Notes: generated by a model not told the origin, from the sequence alone. A stretch of 64,000 bases of DNA from Paramacrobiotus metropolitanus (GCF_019649055.1 NW_026570225.1:2046001-2110000); one strand, 5' to 3'. Shown: positions 1-12,266, counted from the stretch's first letter. Translations and numbers: made by a program.

Positions 1-3000
1 GGATTCAATTTCTCACATTTATTTACCACATTCTCTATCCATGTTTTCGTCGAATATGTAATGTTTCCCAGACCCCTTGACACCGTAGCGAAAATGATCT
101 CAAGCGATACGTATAATCGATATTTTTTATGCTGTGGTACCCGCAACTGAAGTGTCAGACGAAATGTCTAGTCTGCTCACAAAGATAGGGGTAAACTTCT
201 GCGAAATTTACTTGTAGTTATTGAGCCACCTGCGGAAAGCTGCCAACATTTGTGCATATCGATCGGGGTTGACTATAATATGTTCAGCGCAGACTGTTTG
301 AAAGTGGAAACCATACAGGAAACGCGCAAGGTATGAGTTTTTCAATTGCTACTACGTAACGCACTCCAACAACGCAGACGGGAAAATGCGCATCAATTTA
401 CAGCATTCCAGGGAAACCAGCGATTAGCCGTAGCAGCTGCCATGCGTTTATGCTCAACAACTTATTATTGACATTTTCATGTTTCGCCAAAACCAGTATA
501 TGCTTTGCGGGCAGCCGGTAGAAGATGCGGTGAATCCGGCTGTGTATGCCCTTTTTCCATACATAGTCAATAAGTGGTGTCTATCGGAGGCCGGGATCCG
601 TTCCAGGAGACTGGTTATTGCAATGCATTATTGAATACGCACAGGATTGCATTATTGAATACGCACAGGGAAGTATTTCCAAAGAACTGTTCAAACTAAA
701 CAGTATCTTGTTGCTTTGCATATACGCTTACGCGGTAGATGTCTCTTCCCAAGTACTAGCAGTGCTGGATCCCGGATGCAGTAAATCAATTCTAATATGT
801 GGAACTGGCCGTACTGCGAAAACTTCCCGATCGTGTTGTTTGATGACCGAATCATACGACGCCACCAGAATCCACAACTTTTATCATTTACACAGTTAAA
901 CAGTTGTCCCAAGCATTAGGGTAGTACTGAAATTTTAAAATGTGCAAATTGCAGTGTATACTGCGTATTTTGTATTTATATAAACTCCAATATTTAATAT
1001 GTGCAATTGTCGAACCAAACGTCAAGTATAGTTACTGTAATCACTTTGTGTTTAACTGTACTTATAAAATTATAAGAGGTTAACAAGAACCAGTAAATTA
1101 TAAGAACATAATTAAGATCCATGTTTACGCTTACCTGTTGTTACAGTTGTAGTATTTGTGCTTGTTACTTGTACAGCATCCATAAGTACAGTATCACTGC
1201 ACTCGCATTTTGTTGTTATGCGTTTTGATACTGCAACGGTTGGCAATGGGGGGTGTGGAAGGGTGTTTTACATTTGCGAATAAATTTTTACATTCTCTAA
1301 TCAACCTTACAAGGTCCGAATACAACCTTAATAAACTTTCATTTTTGAATGTCGTCGGTACTTACCGGCACGAAAACAAATAATTCTACAGAATAGTAGC
1401 AAATGAAACAATATTGATAATCGAAATTATTCGGAAACATTGTGATAGTTAATTGCTATCAGGGCGCAGGTTGTTTACGGTGGGAGACGTTTGCGCTGTT
1501 TTTTGTTGTTTCCATAGTATGACTCTTTGACGGTGAGACTTTTAAATTCTAAGTATGTGTTTGTGCGATGTAAACAAATATTTACAGTACAGTAACCGAT
1601 GCTTCTTTTTACGTATCCATCGCAATCACCGGCTGACAGATACGAAACAGCTACCGTAGAGACTCAGTTTTTTAGTTAGGCCGTATTCAATGAGTGATCG
1701 CTCACCTTTTATGCCAGTACCGGTACGACATGAAGTCATTTTGCCAACAAGATTTGTTCGAGGCTCAAAAATAAATAAGACTTTTCCCGGAAATGCGTCT
1801 GGACTGCACTCCATTTAAATAAACTGTACGACATAATGTACGCCAAGGGTGTGGTAGTCTACTGACGTCTTAACGGATGTTCAGAGTAGTCCCCATCGGG
1901 TTTGACGGACCACATGTCATTTCCCACGGTGATTACTGTACATGCTCGTTACAATTGTCTTTTGTAAATTTTCTATTTTGTCTATGGAGAAATTGGTTAA
2001 TTCGGTTTGCTCAATCTAATTATTAATTATTATGTTTTCGTGCTCTTCCAAATAACCCTTCGTACAAATAACATTTCAGTTAAAGGATTTATGGTTGGTG
2101 CATTAAAATTTAGAACTCCTTATTATTCGCACTTTATATCCAAGGCCGTCTCGAGGTACTAACTACATAGCTAAGTACAACAGTACCTACTGCCCAACTA
2201 AATCTCTTATTGATAGCTGACTGATAAAAAAACTACACACGACAAGTTACCCGTGCAACGGTTAAAAATATGTCAATCAACTAACAATTGTAAGAGGTAC
2301 AACGTTTCTCTGCTTAATAACAAGTAGTTTTTCACATGGTTGAAACATCCCATTTTCGTTTTCACGTACTTGTCTATATCTATCCAGAAGTCGTAAGGAT
2401 ATCAAGCTGCTAACATGATTAAGATAACTGAAGCATTTGCAGTATTATCTATATTTCCTTGATAGAAAAGTTCCTAAACGGGCAGGTTTTCCCCTTTTTG
2501 GAAAATGTTTTGCACGCTGTTACCGTTACTGTTAACAATGTCTATTTTAGAACTGCAGTTATGATTTCTGAAACAGCGTCTTTTATATTTTTTATTTTAT
2601 GTGTTCATTTATCGGTGGTTGGTCAAAAGCTAATAAAAAAAGGCGGTAACGTTGTGATACCTGAACTTGAAATTCCTGTGTTTTAATTGTTTTAGTTTCT
2701 CGGATCGCGATGTACATGTAGTGCAAAAATAGTTATCGTGCTTGTATTCGTCGTACAAAATTGCAAACCATGTCAGTCACTGGAAAACAACCTATGATTC
2801 TGGTTTCATTCTTTAACTAGTTTCAGTTCAAGATTTGCCTAAATACGACTGGCAACGGGATCATTAATTATACTCGCCAGTTTGAGATTGTTCCCACATT
2901 TTAAGCTAATGCTGCATTTGACTGGCCGGCCGCGCGCTAAGCTCACCTCTTTTTCCCATTACTATTTATAACATAAATTATACATAAATCACTGATCAAA

Positions 3001-3680
3001 TTTCTATCATGCACCGATTAAATTACTCCTGAGTGCTGACGTAGGGTGTCACCGTGTCAATTCAGCTAGTCGGCTACATAGACCGGAAACTACATGTTTC
3101 AAAATACGGTACGACCGTAACAGTAGTATGCCTTAACTTTATCTTTTATTTGCTTACCGTGAAACGGTTAAGAACGTTCTTGCAAACCTAAAAAGAATGT
3201 GGGAAATCATCAAATATATAAACTGAAATTTTTAGTTGCAGTGTTAAAGCTTGTCACCCTACATAACGGTAACCGTGATAAAACCGTTCTTGGATTACAA
3301 TTATCAAAACATTATAACAAGAACAGGGTACTGTCGGCGTACTGAATATCGTTATCACGCTAAATTCAACATTATACCTGCACGACTTACAGGAAACTGA
3401 AAATTAGCATGTTAATTTTTTGTGATTAATGAATTCGCAAGTTAAGTAAATAAAAATTAATTTTTTGGATCGCGATATAGTGCAATAATAGTTACTATTT
3501 TTTTGTAAAGGTTCGAATGGAAATTTTGTATCGGAGAAAGAAACTTCTAAAGAGACGAGCATTGTAAAAACGCCCGCTCATGATCAGTAGGATATTTAAG
3601 GTACGCATATTCTTATTGCTATAAATCAGGAAGGTAGCTACGTTTGATATTGGTCATTTGAGGAACAGAACATTATGCTA
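1..3680. other. intergenic DNA, no gene seen
   Basis: AT-rich sequence with only short open frames on both strands. I found no protein motif, no convincing exon with paired splice sites and no RNA gene. The only clear structure is the short tandem duplication listed at 622-669. The longest frames here, under 100 codons, have no recognisable composition. Confidence 0.6.
622..669. repeat. 24-bp tandem duplication
   Basis: A 21-bp stretch beginning GCATTATTGAATACGC is present at 625-645 and again at 649-669, so the period is 24 bp. It makes the local reading frame repeat a short peptide, but no gene is evident around it. Confidence 0.85.
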
Positions 3681-3682
3681 TA

Positions 3683-3982
3683 ATGCTACTACCGCCAGCA
3701 CCAGCAACAAATACACAAAGTGTGAAATCGCAATCATATCGGCCAGCTGCAGCAGTACATGGCCATTGCTCTAGGAGTACGAGAGAAATGAATGAGCATC
3801 CATCTTTTCATGATTATTTTATTCGTACTCCTAGAGTAACGGCCATGAGCAATACCATCAAATCCAATGCCACTCGCAAATTAACGCCATTCAGTACTGG
3901 TTGTGGTACCTGGTGTGGCATTGGTACTGGTAGTGCTAATGGACCTGGTAATGGTTTTGGTAGAGGTACTTCTATTCTGTAA
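3683..3982. repeat. cryptic simple repeat with an internal inverted repeat
   Basis: The stretch is built from variations on GGTACTGG, GGTAGTG and ACCAGCA triplets, giving a spurious Thr/Gly/Ala-rich frame. Within it, 3761-3782 and 3823-3844 are inverted copies (22-nt arms, 2 mismatches) around a 40-nt loop. The repeat composition, not a gene, explains the open frame. Confidence 0.6.
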
Positions 3983-4207
3983 ATTATAGGTTTTCACTGT
4001 TTTATTATTCGTAATTCCTTACCTAAACAACCAAAGAAAGCCCAACTAGTTTACCGTTGGGTCTTAACTTTTCTTCAGCTTCTTTGGTTATCCTTTTCCT
4101 CTTTAGTTTTAATAAATTTGTTAGTTCCTTGATCTACTAGATTTTTAGATTTTTTTTAAGACTTAGATTTTTTTTGTTTTTTAAAAGATTTCTCAGGTGT
4201 CAGGAAA

Positions 4208-4435
4208 ATGAAAACATCTAAAATCTACAAAGCAGCAACCATAACCAGTACGCGCCCGTGCCACAGTGGGTACCACCACCAGTCCTGGTACGACTACCAT
4301 TACCGCTACCAGCAACAGTACCAAAACTTCCCCGAAAATTGCGAGCAGTTATTAATTGCACCAGCACCGAAACTGGTACCAGGGAAGTCGGCAACCAAAG
4401 TAACACCAATATCGGCCGGCGGGTGCTTCAATTGA
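4208..4435. repeat. second cryptic simple repeat, opposite orientation
   Basis: CCACCAGTCCTGGTACGAC-type triplets here are roughly the reverse complement of the GGTACTGGTAGTG blocks at 3890-3970, so the two stretches form a loose inverted pair about 300 bp apart. Several overlapping open frames on both strands are a side effect of this composition. Confidence 0.5.
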
Positions 4436-4479
4436 ATGCTTTTATGACTTGTGAAGTCTTTCGAGATCTTTATTAAATG

Positions 4480-7400
4480 TAATACTTTTTTCTGGAAGGA
4501 GATTTCGAAACAAATATACAGTATATTCTTCTAGTTAAATCATTGCCGATCTACACTAATCGAGCCACTAAAGCCTATTTTCGCTGTTAGTTAAAGCAAG
4601 GTAAAAGTTGTTCAGTGTATTTCTTCAACAGAATAAATTCACACAGGTAGCCTGGAGCCTTCCGGCGCCCGGCACGGCCTAACTGTGCAGTCGTGCCGGA
4701 GCACAAACCTGTACCGGTTTCTTAAAAAAGAGTTACAATACCACAGCTTTTAGCACTGAAAAAGATACTGCCTATTTTTTTCGTGAATCAAAAATTTAAA
4801 AGAAACCGTTTCGCCACACTATAAAATACCATGCGGCTTCTCGCACAGAAAATATTGGGGCAAAGAGCATTATTTCATAGTTTGAACGTAGTGCTGAAGT
4901 TTCTCTGTTAATTTTTCACTTTGGAATTTGCGACGATGCTAACTGCACACTTTGGTGCGCACATTACGCTTTCCACAATTACATTAGGTGATTAGTAATT
5001 GTATTCGTAACTCTCAAAATTAACACATTGACCTTGATTGTACCAATGTAACCTTTCGCACTTCATCTAGCTGGATGCTGATGTACGAGTACGTACTCGT
5101 ACTCTTACCAAATTAGACATAGTAGTTATCAGGCCTCGGCCAGAGGCTTTTCCCTCAGAAGAAATTCCTTTTCTGGTTTCGAAAGAGAGTGGTTTCGAAG
5201 CATTGGGAATACTTTAAAAAATGTGCTAAAAACAAATTTAAGTGTCGAATGTGTTGTCTGCGTACATAGTATTGGACTGTAAGTACGTATTCCCTTTAAA
5301 ATGCTGTTTATCGCAAATAATTCTCTTTATGCTGGGGAAAAAGCATTTCCGTGGTCCGAGCACTGTGTTATCGCTGCAGGCCTGCCTCTGGACTAAGTTT
5401 TAATTTTAAATATCTGGGTTCCCATATTACAAATTTTTAAAAAAGCCCGCCGGTTTTTTGTATGGTTTTTGAATTGCAATTGCGCTTCTTGCTTCTACTG
5501 TACATTATTTTACATTGTCGTCCTGTATGTAAAATAATGTAGCCCACGCGCTGTAAAAAATAGCCCACGCGCGCTCTGCAAGATTTTAAAAGCTCCATAA
5601 GTTAAAAAACAAATTATATAATATTATCCAGCCAGTTATTAAAGAGTAAAATTTACCGAAGAGGCAAGTCCAAATAAGTTTTCACCAGAATTCATTGACA
5701 ATGCGTGCGAATAATGCAATGCGAACGTTCTTGAATTTGTGTCTGCCAATTGCCACTGGATCATTGCCAGTGAAAATACTTTTTTAAGTACTCCCAATGT
5801 CAGTTGTCAAATCCACTTTTTAAAAATGAATTTTTCCACCGAAACGTTTCGGAAACACTCTAAACAATGCAAGGTACAGAAAATGGAGAAACCAGCGGAA
5901 AATTACATACAAATTTTCTAGGACAACCATTATGTAATGTCTTTTTACAAACGCACGAACCAAAAGGATATAAGTGGACAGCACAGCAACTTTTGGCTTC
6001 TAGTGTCTGGCACGGCCGCGGCGGTAATATTTTTTGCTTTTACTCTGACAGTGACAATCGCTGCAATTCTTGATTGCTAACGAAGACGCTTGTTAACTTA
6101 TTGTATTTTTGAACATTTGTTTGCATCTTTGTCGTCATTCCTGACTAATTTCATCAGTAAATTTTCATTGTGAAACACGTTTTAGGAACAAAAGTGTGAC
6201 ATGCTTGCCGGCTAGACTCATTTATACAACATTTGCGTCCCGAACGATTCTTCGTACATACATCATCAAGCAATTTAATGTTAAGGCTCAGAATAATAGA
6301 AGATTTCAGATGATTTCAGTTCTGACTTCTGAGTAACTTCTGACACAGCAGCACTAACGACAGCTTGAAAAACATAGAATTACGGTCTTGCCTACATTTT
6401 GTTGTTTACTCACACCTGCTTGTATTGCTCGTGATTCGGTAAGAACAGTAGGGTCTTCAGCTTACGGCCCTGCGCACAAGAATCCGACTTCTAATAACCG
6501 GTGGAAATCCCGTCATAACATCATGGTCCAAACTCCAAATCCCGTCTGGAACACCGACGATAGACTGCTTGGCATGCTAGCATTGAACTGCCAAGCAGTC
6601 TATCGTCGGTACTCCAGAATCTGAGAATCCAACCATATTTTCATCCAACATGTACACTATCAAAGCCGCAAGTAGGCAAGGTCGGAATTACTCCAATGGT
6701 ATTTGTGCTGTATCAATCTGACAACCACTTATTAACTGTTGCTGCACAAGTGCACACGCTTTAAAACAGAAGGTAGAAAACTCATAATTGTTGATCTGTT
6801 ATTGTGACACTGACCATCGCCAAAACTTAAAGAATATATACTGCACTGCTGCTGAGCACACTTCGTCATACGTCCTAAATATTTCGGATGTACTTACTGG
6901 TGTATCGACAAGAATTAAGAAATGATATCATAATTAACAGTGATAAGCGGTCGTGTAACATATGCTTATCAATTATCGCGTATGATCACTGACCGTACTA
7001 AATCCGTGGCTCCGTACCTAATTTTATCATTCATCAGTTATTAGTTTTCATGTGTGCTCAGCAATTTAATGCCCAAATGTATGTTCCGTGCCCGTTTAAT
7101 CTGACAGCGAGTCTGGAAAGTTCGAAAAAAAGATAAAAAAGGTCAGTCAGTCACAAGATGAGGGCTGGTAGTGTCTAGTTTTATCAGATTTTTGCAGACC
7201 GGGTACATCTTCTTCTGAAATACATCACGACATCTGATGCAATAAAACGAACCTCAGCCTTTAATGCAGGACAGCTTTACAGTAAAAATGGCAGCTGATG
7301 TCATCCTGGCATGTATGAGTCTATGACCAAAACTGAATTTTAAAACTGGGACGCAGAATCAATCAGGACGAAAAATCTGTCAAGAGCACATGAGCAATCA

Positions 7401-7755
7401 CAATGCACCGCAGCGCTAGGCATGTATATAAACGTACTGCATTTCGGATTATAGTGGTCGTTGTTATTACAATTTACTGCAAATACGAGTACACTGTTGG
7501 TAATTGAATAAAATCCGTACCATCTTTACCCTGAGCGGCGTGGTAAAATGAATATCTTCCAACCGCCACGTAAGTTTAGCAAAAGTTTCTATAGCAGAAT
7601 TTTGTGCTTGTCTCATGCAATGCACGCTGTTTACCTTAAAATATCATTTTATCTTGCTTTTGAAAAAACAAGCACTGTCAGATATGACTTGATTCCTTAA
7701 GCCATTTTTTAACAGTTTCTCTGCAAGACATGATATTGTACAGTTCTGTAAAGGG
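4480..7755. other. intergenic DNA, no gene seen
   Basis: AT-rich, with short unsupported frames only. It contains a perfect 20-bp palindrome (GTACGAGTAC and its mirror) at about 5083-5102 and the hairpin at 6546-6617, which is listed separately. Confidence 0.55.
6546..6617. repeat. strong hairpin (inverted repeat)
   Basis: The arms 6553-6574 and 6589-6610 are perfect 22-nt reverse complements around a 14-nt loop. Pairing continues outward with a few mismatches to about 6546 and 6617. This could be a tiny fold-back element or a small-RNA hairpin; the sequence alone does not decide. Confidence 0.7.
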
Positions 7756-9216
7756 ATGCGGACAATAAGACAAGCTAAGGGATGTTACAATTTGGGTTGC
7801 AATTTTAGGCTTAGTGAGACCGATTTGGGAGTTTTGGATACCAATATCCTGCTGAATCTTGTAGAAAACACCTTAAAATCTTGTGCCGACACGGCATTAC
7901 TAACAACATTAACAGCACTCGCCCACGTTAACCAGGCCACTCTTTGTGTATCAAACGCTGTAAAACAGGAGACCGAGAAAATCAACGGGAATCTTCAGCG
8001 ACGCACTCCAAATAAATTGTCCAGCGCGAGAGTTAAGGCCATGGCTATTTTGGCTTTAATGCTAAAATGGCATTTTCCGTAAAAACTCAGACATACTAAA
8101 TGAAGACTGCTCTATTGCTTGGAAGAAAGTTCAAACCTATAAAATCAGTGGAATTCGAAATATGAATTTTTGAATTAAGCGACCCAAAGTGGTCGACATT
8201 GCATCTAATGACTGGCTCGGCTTACCATTACGCGAGTATATGCAAGCTAGCGAATATGTAATATAAAGTCAATGGAACTAATATGGAAGCATAAATTGCG
8301 GTCCACATCTTTTGTCTTACCGAGCCATAAAACATCGCTGGACATCGGTAGAATGAAAGCAAACACAGAAAGACAATAGGTTTTGATCACACGCAAGTGT
8401 GATTGCAGTGGTCACTCGGCTGTCTGGATGGTCTTTGTGGCGGGATGCATGTGGTGAGTGGAATCAGCCAACATGTGCACAGGAGACATAAACTTGCATG
8501 AACTTTTGAAAGGTGCCGCTAAAATGCAGCCAAATAACTTTGAAAATTTACTTCTAATTTCGGAGTTATAAATTTTTTTTGAAACTCGCGCAATAGATGG
8601 AAGAATACCTCAAAAGCTTAATTGCGAGAGCGAATTTAAAAATATTCGGTTTTACTTGAGTTATAACGATAACCAGCAATTGTAAAGTGTTTTTTAAAGG
8701 CTGCAAGTTTAAAAATTTGTTTTTTAAAAAAAGCCCTCGCAAGGTGCAAGAGGACTAAGTTCTCGATTTTTTGGCTGCTTACATAGATTTTTCCCTGTAG
8801 CGTGTGTAGACTAGTTAATTTTTTAGCGGAATTATTTTATTTCAAATTTTAAACTGCATCGTTTAAGTTGCGTTTGGGCTTGTTCGTACTGAATTTTTCT
8901 TAATTTCCACTGGATACATAAATAGACCTAAATACTACGTACGTTTCGAAGCAAAAAGCAAAACTGCTCATTTTAAAGCGATTAAAGCCAAAATAGCCAT
9001 GGCCTTAAGGCAACTGACACCGTCTTGTCTTTGTTTAAAGATCTGCCGAATTTGACCAATGGGACATTGTATCTCCTGCAAGACGTACCTAGTGTACACG
9101 AGGTTTCCTTAAAGGTTGACAACTATCTCATTTGGCTAACGGTGTTAATGGAATGGAGAATGCGCCAGTGGTATCCTCTGCACAAAGTGGATGTTGTTGT
9201 TATTCACAAACGATAA
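7756..9216 (+). pseudogene. host-type open frame split by a TTAA element; 5' fragment
   Basis: An ATG at 7756 opens a frame that runs to the TTAA site at 8033-8036. After the inserted element the same frame resumes at 9009 and continues to 9216, because the displacement (972 bp) is a multiple of three. I do not recognise the protein: it is soluble, Leu-rich and probably helical, with no clear domain. The frame ends at a TAA exactly where the DIRS element's A1 repeat begins, so the retrotransposon probably interrupted it. A coding-looking continuation lies on the far side at 32538-32913, one nucleotide out of phase. It may be an exon of a host gene or part of an older transposon; identity is open. 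Confidence 0.45.
8037..9004. mobile_element. 968-bp TTAA-flanked inverted-repeat element (MITE-like)
   Basis: Both ends carry a 24-bp perfect terminal inverted repeat starting GGCCATGGCTATTTTGG. A TTAA lies immediately outside each end, at 8033-8036 and 9005-9008. The TTAA duplication is the signature of piggyBac-type insertion, although the ends do not begin with the CCC/CCY usual for piggyBac. There is no transposase frame inside, so it would be a non-autonomous copy. Removing it with one TTAA leaves the surrounding open frame uninterrupted, which supports the boundaries. Confidence 0.75.
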
Positions 9217-9379
9217 AATAGACAAGATTCCCCGGGAAAGGGAATCTGTCCATTATTGGCTAGCGGCGCAACCTAAGCCCGCCCGCTTGGAGATTGGCCA
9301 GCGGTCAATGTCTGGATGAGGTATATAAGCAACTCACTGCACACAGTGCATAATCATTGCTCCTACCTTCGCAGTTAGC
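9217..9379 (+). repeat. A1 terminal repeat of the DIRS element
   Basis: This block is repeated almost exactly at 32253-32415 (A2). It starts AATAGACAAGATTCCCC with a small internal hairpin, and it carries a TATA-type promoter near its 3' end. The outer boundary is fixed by comparison with the B1-A2 junction. Confidence 0.9.
9322..9329 (+). promoter_or_regulatory. TATA box in A1
   Basis: TATATAAG sits about 30 bp before a TCATTG initiator-like site (about 9352), and about 170 bp before the gag start. The spacing fits an RNA polymerase II core promoter driving gag-pol. The same box is repeated in A2 at 32358-32365, pointing out of the element. Confidence 0.55.
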
Positions 9380-9499
9380 AAAATTTTTGTTAGCAATTTA
9401 GCAAATTAGCCTGCTACTAGCAGATACTTAGCTTTTAGATCGTCAGCCTTTAGAACGTTCTGTGACCTTTTTTAATAATAACCGCCAACGGTCTTCATA

Positions 9500-10033
9500 A
9501 TGGTCTCGAAGAACGAACTGAAGAAGTTGAAGGTTCCACAGCTCAAGCAGGCATGCCGTGATGCTGGTCTAGATGATACCGGCGTCAGGAAAGTCTTGTT
9601 GCCACGTTTGTATAACCACAACGACATCCCGCCATCACGCATGGAAGGCGCTGTGGATGCCAACGGCGCCATCGCACCGACTGACCATCCTGTTGGACCT
9701 CCAGCAGGAATAGCTGCCGCCGGACCATTAGCCGAGCTGATTACCGTATGCGGCCTGGCTCCAGCCACCCTGCTTGATTTGGAGGAAGCTGGCTTCACCA
9801 ACCTGGACAAACTTCTCCGCCTTCATCAAAGTAAGTCCTATCCGAAAGATCTCGATTTCATCCAGCTTTCTGCCGATCGCAACGAGATTCAGATCTTCAT
9901 CAATCACCGAGCACCGCTTGCCGTTTCCGATCTCCGCCAACTGCTGCGCTCCCGTAACAGCAATGCCGAGAACGCCGGATCCGCGCAAGCCAATGTCCCG
10001 GTCGCCAATAGCAACAACGGTCAGCATGCATAG
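9500..10033 (+). CDS. DIRS gag-like protein with N-terminal SAP domain
   Basis: A 177-residue protein starting at ATG 9500. Residues about 4-38 fit the SAP DNA-binding motif (LKKLKVPQLKQACRDAGL followed by a GVRKVLLPRL helix). The rest is Ala/Pro-rich, then a Leu-rich helical part. SAP domains bind AT-rich DNA, so a role in nucleic-acid packaging or nuclear targeting is a guess. The frame is GC-richer than its surroundings. Downstream, an RSR-rich stretch and a possible intron (gtgagt at about 10123, acceptor at about 10155) could link it to the Cys/His part at 10203. The TAG at 10031 suggests either a separate gag product or decay. Confidence 0.7.
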   Translation: MVSKNELKKLKVPQLKQACRDAGLDDTGVRKVLLPRLYNHNDIPPSRMEGAVDANGAIAPTDHPVGPPAGIAAAGPLAELITVCGLAPATLLDLEEAGFTNLDKLLRLHQSKSYPKDLDFIQLSADRNEIQIFINHRAPLAVSDLRQLLRSRNSNAENAGSAQANVPVANSNNGQHA

Positions 10034-10202
10034 GCCGCCGGCAGCAGCCGTGGCAGGGCCCGTTCCCGCGGTTAACGTTCACGCCATAGCCACGGCCGCC
10101 ACTATTCTAACAACTACAACTCGGGTGAGTCCTCTAATAATATTTGCAATATTTAGAATTTCTGGCTATACGACGGCGTGGTTACGACGATAAGAGGCAG
10201 TT

Positions 10203-10607
10203 TTGAAATTTGACGAAGAATTTCGTGAAATGGCCATTCATGATGATCTCAGTCTCTCTGATTCACATGAACGATCGGCTTTAAGCGATAAATACTTTCA
10301 TGCGAAGACGCGTCGCGGTGATTACGATGTTGATCGGAAAATACAGAAGAAGCGTCCGCTTTTTCGTGGGAATGCCGGCAATCAACGCGCCGGCACAATC
10401 CGCTATAAGTTTACTTGCTGCTATAATTGGCAGGAAAATAAATGTTACAGCCACGCCACGTGCGGCTTTGCTCACATCTGTGGTCACTGCGGAGGCGACC
10501 ACCAAGGCGCCAGCTGCAATTCCACAGCGACCAGAGGAGACAGAACACGCACTGATTGCTCACTCATGTGCGACTATCTTCCTTCTTCCACTTGTTTTTC
10601 TCATGTT
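10203..10607 (+). pseudogene. DIRS gag C-terminal Cys/His region, cut by the Polinton
   Basis: The open frame holds a cluster of cysteines and histidines at about 10408-10510 (FTCCYNWQ, then C..H..C..AHICGHCGG, then H.G..C), the form seen at the C-terminus of DIRS-type gag proteins, where it binds RNA. The frame reaches the CATAAT target site at 10608 still open. The same frame continues from the second CATAAT copy at 30194 into reverse transcriptase. So gag tail and RT were one open frame before the Polinton arrived. No product spanning the two can be made now. Confidence 0.8.
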
Positions 10608-10613
10608 CATAAT
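10608..10613. repeat. left target-site duplication CATAAT
   Basis: CATAAT directly precedes the Polinton's left end and is repeated at 30194-30199 directly after its right end. Six base pairs is the target duplication length typical of Polintons. Confidence 0.95.
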
Positions 10614-10741
10614 AGTAGTAAATAGCTCCCCGCTGAGCGCCGACTGCAGTTGTCCACTACAGTCTGGATGTCCAGCGGGGAACTCCAAGGGATGACTGCA
10701 GTTAGCGGGTACAAGGGAACACTCTCAAGATTAAACTGCAC
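10614..10741 (+). repeat. Polinton left terminal inverted repeat
   Basis: 128 bp nearly identical to the reverse complement of 30067-30193, with one substitution in the first 100 bp and a one-base indel near the inner edge. Weaker similarity continues about 30 bp further in. It contains several PstI-like CTGCAG motifs. Confidence 0.95.
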
Positions 10742-11302
10742 TGTTTACTACAGCGCAACTGTATTTCACTATTAGCTATAGAGCAATAATAAATTACAGC
10801 GTAACTGTACAACTTTATAATAATTTTTCAACATTATCAATTACTTGATATTATAATTACCATAATAATATATCTTCACATAAACTTACCAGCAAACCGT
10901 TTCAATAGAAAAAATAAAAAAGACAAGTACATAGCAGTAAAAATTATTTTTCAACGAGCGATAAAAAGGAAAAAGATAATTAACCATGGCATCTATCTAA
11001 TTAGTACTTAAGAACAACCATTCATCATATATGCAATTAGGAATAAAATAATAATTATCTGTTACACAATAATTAGAAACAAATGCTGATAATGATGATG
11101 AAACCGCTAATAATTTGCTAGCTCATCGATATCGGACGTAATAAATGATGACAACACAGAAGAGCCGCCTTCGCTGCGGGTTTCATAATCCATCGTGTCA
11201 CTTGCACGACCGTCCACTGGTCCAGCTTTGCCTATGAAATTTGATTTGGATTATTTTATGTCACGCACCAGATTTAAATGTTGGAAAAAATTAATAACAA
11301 AA
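10742..11302. other. AT-rich subterminal Polinton region, no gene seen
   Basis: Very AT-rich, without open frames of note. It lies between the left terminal repeat and the 3' end of the minus-strand gene at 11303-12266. Confidence 0.5.
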
Positions 11303-12266
11303 TCACGTGCGCGCTGATGAGACATTTGCAGCAACTATGGATATTTCAGCCTTCACTGCATCCAAAAAACTACTTTTCCAATTACTGTCTGACGCAGACT
11401 CTTCGAGGAAGCGATCGGATAACAACTTCCCGCTAATTTGCATCTGTTGACTGTAACGCTTCAGATGATATTTACCTGCAAGGAAAACACTGCGGATTAT
11501 CCAAAACACAACATGGAAATATAGCATTTACCATTATCCATATTTCGAAGCAGTTTATCCAGTTCAACTAACTGGCGCAACAGGTCACGCTCATCATCAG
11601 GTTGCTCTTTATAGTAGCACGCAATGCTGGCCATGGACTCCAGTCTTTCGAATAGCGGTTCAAAGTTTTCAGTAGCGCGAACAGCGTAATGCTCGTCGGT
11701 TAGAGCTTTCGTATCATCTCGCATGAATACACCATTCTTTAACTGGCGTTCCTCGTTGCTGGTGAAGAAGAATACTTCTTCAGCTCTCTGGTTTGTCCTT
11801 ACAAGGTTGGCCGTTTGCCTGTCCAGCTTTCTATCGTAATTGCGGATTTGCTCTGTCCAGTGACGTCCGGTTGGAATTGTTTGGGGAGCAACAAGATCCA
11901 GCAGTTTGACTACGGTAGCTTCTCGACTTTTTTGCATCATTCTGGCACAGGCAAGCATGCTCTCCAGTTTCACAGCAATTTCATCATACAGGTACTGTTG
12001 CTGATGGTAGAATTCTGCGTTGTACATTGCCTTTTCAAGGTACTTGTTAGCACAGTCGATCTACAAAAAACGCTTAAAAGTAAGCAGGCAACAAGAACGG
12101 TTGTTAACGCAAACTTACTGTGGCTTTACGACATGCTTTAGGCTTCTGGCAAAATTATTTGGTCACATCTAACAATGTCCAATGTGACACTTTTTCAGAC
12201 CAAGGCGCGGATTCCCAGCGTTTAAGAAAGGGGTGCATTTCCGGAACGACCACTGCTTTCTTTGTT
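11303..12266 (-). pseudogene. unknown spliced Polinton gene, minus strand, one nonsense codon
   Basis: Three exons fit together on the minus strand. The first, 12266-12119, begins after a TTTTTCAG acceptor. The second runs from about 12060 to about 11532. The third, from about 11482, ends at the TGA at 11303. The donors are gtaagt and gtaaat, and the last junction preserves the frame. The protein is charged, Gln/Arg/Glu-rich and probably helical, with no family I recognise. Inside the first exon one in-frame TAA (12157-12155) breaks an otherwise open frame. The 5' start is not found. Whether the TAA is decay or is avoided by splicing at the nearby GCCAG acceptor (12146) is undecided. Confidence 0.5.

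Noticed and set aside
3683-4476. Several overlapping open frames of 60-100 codons on both strands
   Set aside because: They are produced by Gly/Thr/Pro-type triplet repeats; no splice sites, no domain, and the same composition is open on both strands.
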